Below are positions 5,612 through 6,638 of a DNA stretch of 6,638 nt, in pieces. Under the pieces are notes generated by a model that saw only the letters and a program-made list of their open reading frames with translations, was not told the DNA's origin and did no database searches. Each line of letters begins with the position of its first letter. The first letter of the stretch is position 1. Source of the DNA: Flavobacteriaceae bacterium (GTDB lineage: Bacteria; Bacteroidota; Bacteroidia; Flavobacteriales; Flavobacteriaceae); contig PBVB01000007.1 in the NCBI GenBank assembly GCA_002728075.1, positions 21,993-28,630 on the forward strand, written 5' to 3'. Both the position numbers and the translations under genes were made by a program.

Positions 5612-6638
5612 ATGAAGAAGATTCTAAATTCTGAAATTCTGTCACATTTCATTTATATTTCTTCGTTTTCACTTTTATCTCTTTTTGTCTTTTATCCAAT
5701 TCTACAAGGGAAGAAAATAATGCAATCTGACACCCAACAGTATCTTGCAATGTCTAAACAATTACAAGATTATAGAATAGATAACGATGAAGAATTATAT
5801 TGGATTGATAATGCCTACTGCGGCATGCCTACTTATCAATTAGGAGCCAAGTATCCATTCGATATACTTACTCCTATTCACAAAATCTTAAAATTTTTGC
5901 CACACCCTTCATATATGATTTTTATTTATATGCTAGGATTTTATGTTTTTATTTTAAGTTTAGGATTTAAAAATAGATTTGCTTTTTTCGGTGCCATATG
6001 CTATGGTCTTTCTACATATTTATTGATAATTATTCAAGTAGGTCATAACACAAAGGCAATTGCACTTGGATATTTACCATTCGTATTTGCCTCATTAAAT
6101 TACATTTTTAAAAATAAGTCAATTTGGCCCGTAATCTTTATGTCACTGCTCACGGCACTTGAGATCAGGGCTAATCACTATCAAATTACTTATTACATGT
6201 TTATTTTGATTGGAATTTTTATGAGTTTTAAACTTTTCAAATCATTAAAAGACAAAGAATTAAAATATTTTGGATTTAAAACCATGAAAATTTTTTTTTC
6301 AATTTTGATTGCTCTTGGGCTTAATGCCACAAGTTTATTTTCAACATACGAATACTCCAAGTATAGTACAAGAGGTAAAAGTGATATAAGAATTGATGAA
6401 AGTGGTAGAGTATTAGAAACTAATGACGGTCTTTCGTACGAATACATTACTCAGTTTAGTATGGGTATTTTCGAAAGTTTGAATATTATTATACCAAGGA
6501 TTAATGGGGGGTCCTCTTCTGAAGATTTAGGAGTAGATTCTAATTTTTACGATAAAATTAGAAATTTAGGTTTCAGCCAACTTCGGATCTGGGGTAGTAG
6601 TAGTAGTACGGGTCTGTTTCTAAATTTTATAGAATTTA
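5612..6638 (+). CDS. YfhO-family multi-pass membrane protein (N-terminal part; 3' end outside window)
   Basis: The frame is open from ATG 5612 to the window end, giving 342 residues. Complete Bacteroidota members run to about 800 or more, so less than half is present. Hydrophobic segments lie at about 11-32, 101-118, 122-141, 150-167, 171-183, 190-205 and 226-245, as in an inner-membrane GT-C-like glycosyltransferase fold. Family signatures include 'QSDTQQYLAM' (38-47), 'GMPTYQLGAKYP' (71-82), 'YGLSTYLLII' (131-140), 'VGHNTKA' (143-149), 'EIRANHYQITYY' (184-195) and, in the following extracytoplasmic part, 'YITQFSMGIFESLNIIIPRINGG' split across 278-300. B. subtilis YfhO is needed for lipoteichoic acid glycosylation. 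Bacteroidota lack that polymer, so the substrate here is unknown, though glycan or lipid-linked sugar transfer is a reasonable guess. At 6596-6607 four AGT codons in a row encode a tetra-serine (329-332), where I recall relatives having a 'WGDQP..T' sequence. The ATG has no Shine-Dalgarno sequence and begins with the expected 'MKKIL', just before the first membrane segment. Confidence 0.92.
   Translation, partial: MKKILNSEILSHFIYISSFSLLSLFVFYPILQGKKIMQSDTQQYLAMSKQLQDYRIDNDEELYWIDNAYCGMPTYQLGAKYPFDILTPIHKILKFLPHPSYMIFIYMLGFYVFILSLGFKNRFAFFGAICYGLSTYLLIIIQVGHNTKAIALGYLPFVFASLNYIFKNKSIWPVIFMSLLTALEIRANHYQITYYMFILIGIFMSFKLFKSLKDKELKYFGFKTMKIFFSILIALGLNATSLFSTYEYSKYSTRGKSDIRIDESGRVLETNDGLSYEYITQFSMGIFESLNIIIPRINGGSSSEDLGVDSNFYDKIRNLGFSQLRIWGSSSSTGLFLNFIEF

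Noticed and set aside
6193..6447. Minus-strand open frame inside the YfhO-family gene
   Set aside because: It is antisense to the conserved YfhO coding region and has no recognisable features.

Overview
The window is very AT-rich. Start codons lack Shine-Dalgarno sequences, the signal peptides are short and end just before or at a Gln, and nearly all stops are TAA. Together with the character of the MnmE and YfhO proteins, this points to a member of the Bacteroidota, most likely a (probably marine) flavobacterium. That assignment is inference from composition and protein style; no rRNA or other marker is present.

Layout. Positions 1-255 hold the 3' end of a plus-strand gene with an NTF2/SnoaL-like look, closed by a clear intrinsic terminator (273-300). 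A complete osmC-type peroxiredoxin gene follows on the plus strand (369-788). From about 859 to 5491 everything is on the minus strand. In transcription order this comprises an outer-membrane beta-barrel protein of the Phenol_MetA_deg/'transporter' type (5491-4436), a YghO-like GNAT-fold protein (4443-3319), and the tRNA-modification GTPase mnmE (3316-1943). These three are packed with an 8-base overlap and a 2-base gap, so they are almost certainly one operon. After a 125-base gap holding a strong two-part stem-loop (1863-1890) come three small genes of unknown function: a secreted 132-residue protein (1817-1419), a 75-residue soluble helical protein (1262-1035), and a 47-residue single-pass membrane microprotein (1002-859). 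The microprotein is easily missed because of its size. At 5612, divergent from the operon, begins a large YfhO-family multi-pass membrane protein that runs off the window end.

How the genes fit together. Only mnmE (wobble-uridine modification with its partner MnmG) and osmC (organic hydroperoxide detoxification) have well-defined biochemistry. The beta-barrel and GNAT genes are probably co-expressed with mnmE, but no functional link is evident from sequence. No mobile element, CRISPR array, tRNA or rRNA gene, phage gene or defence system is seen. The region reads as ordinary chromosome, and its most interesting content is the small uncharacterised genes and the stem-loop downstream of mnmE.
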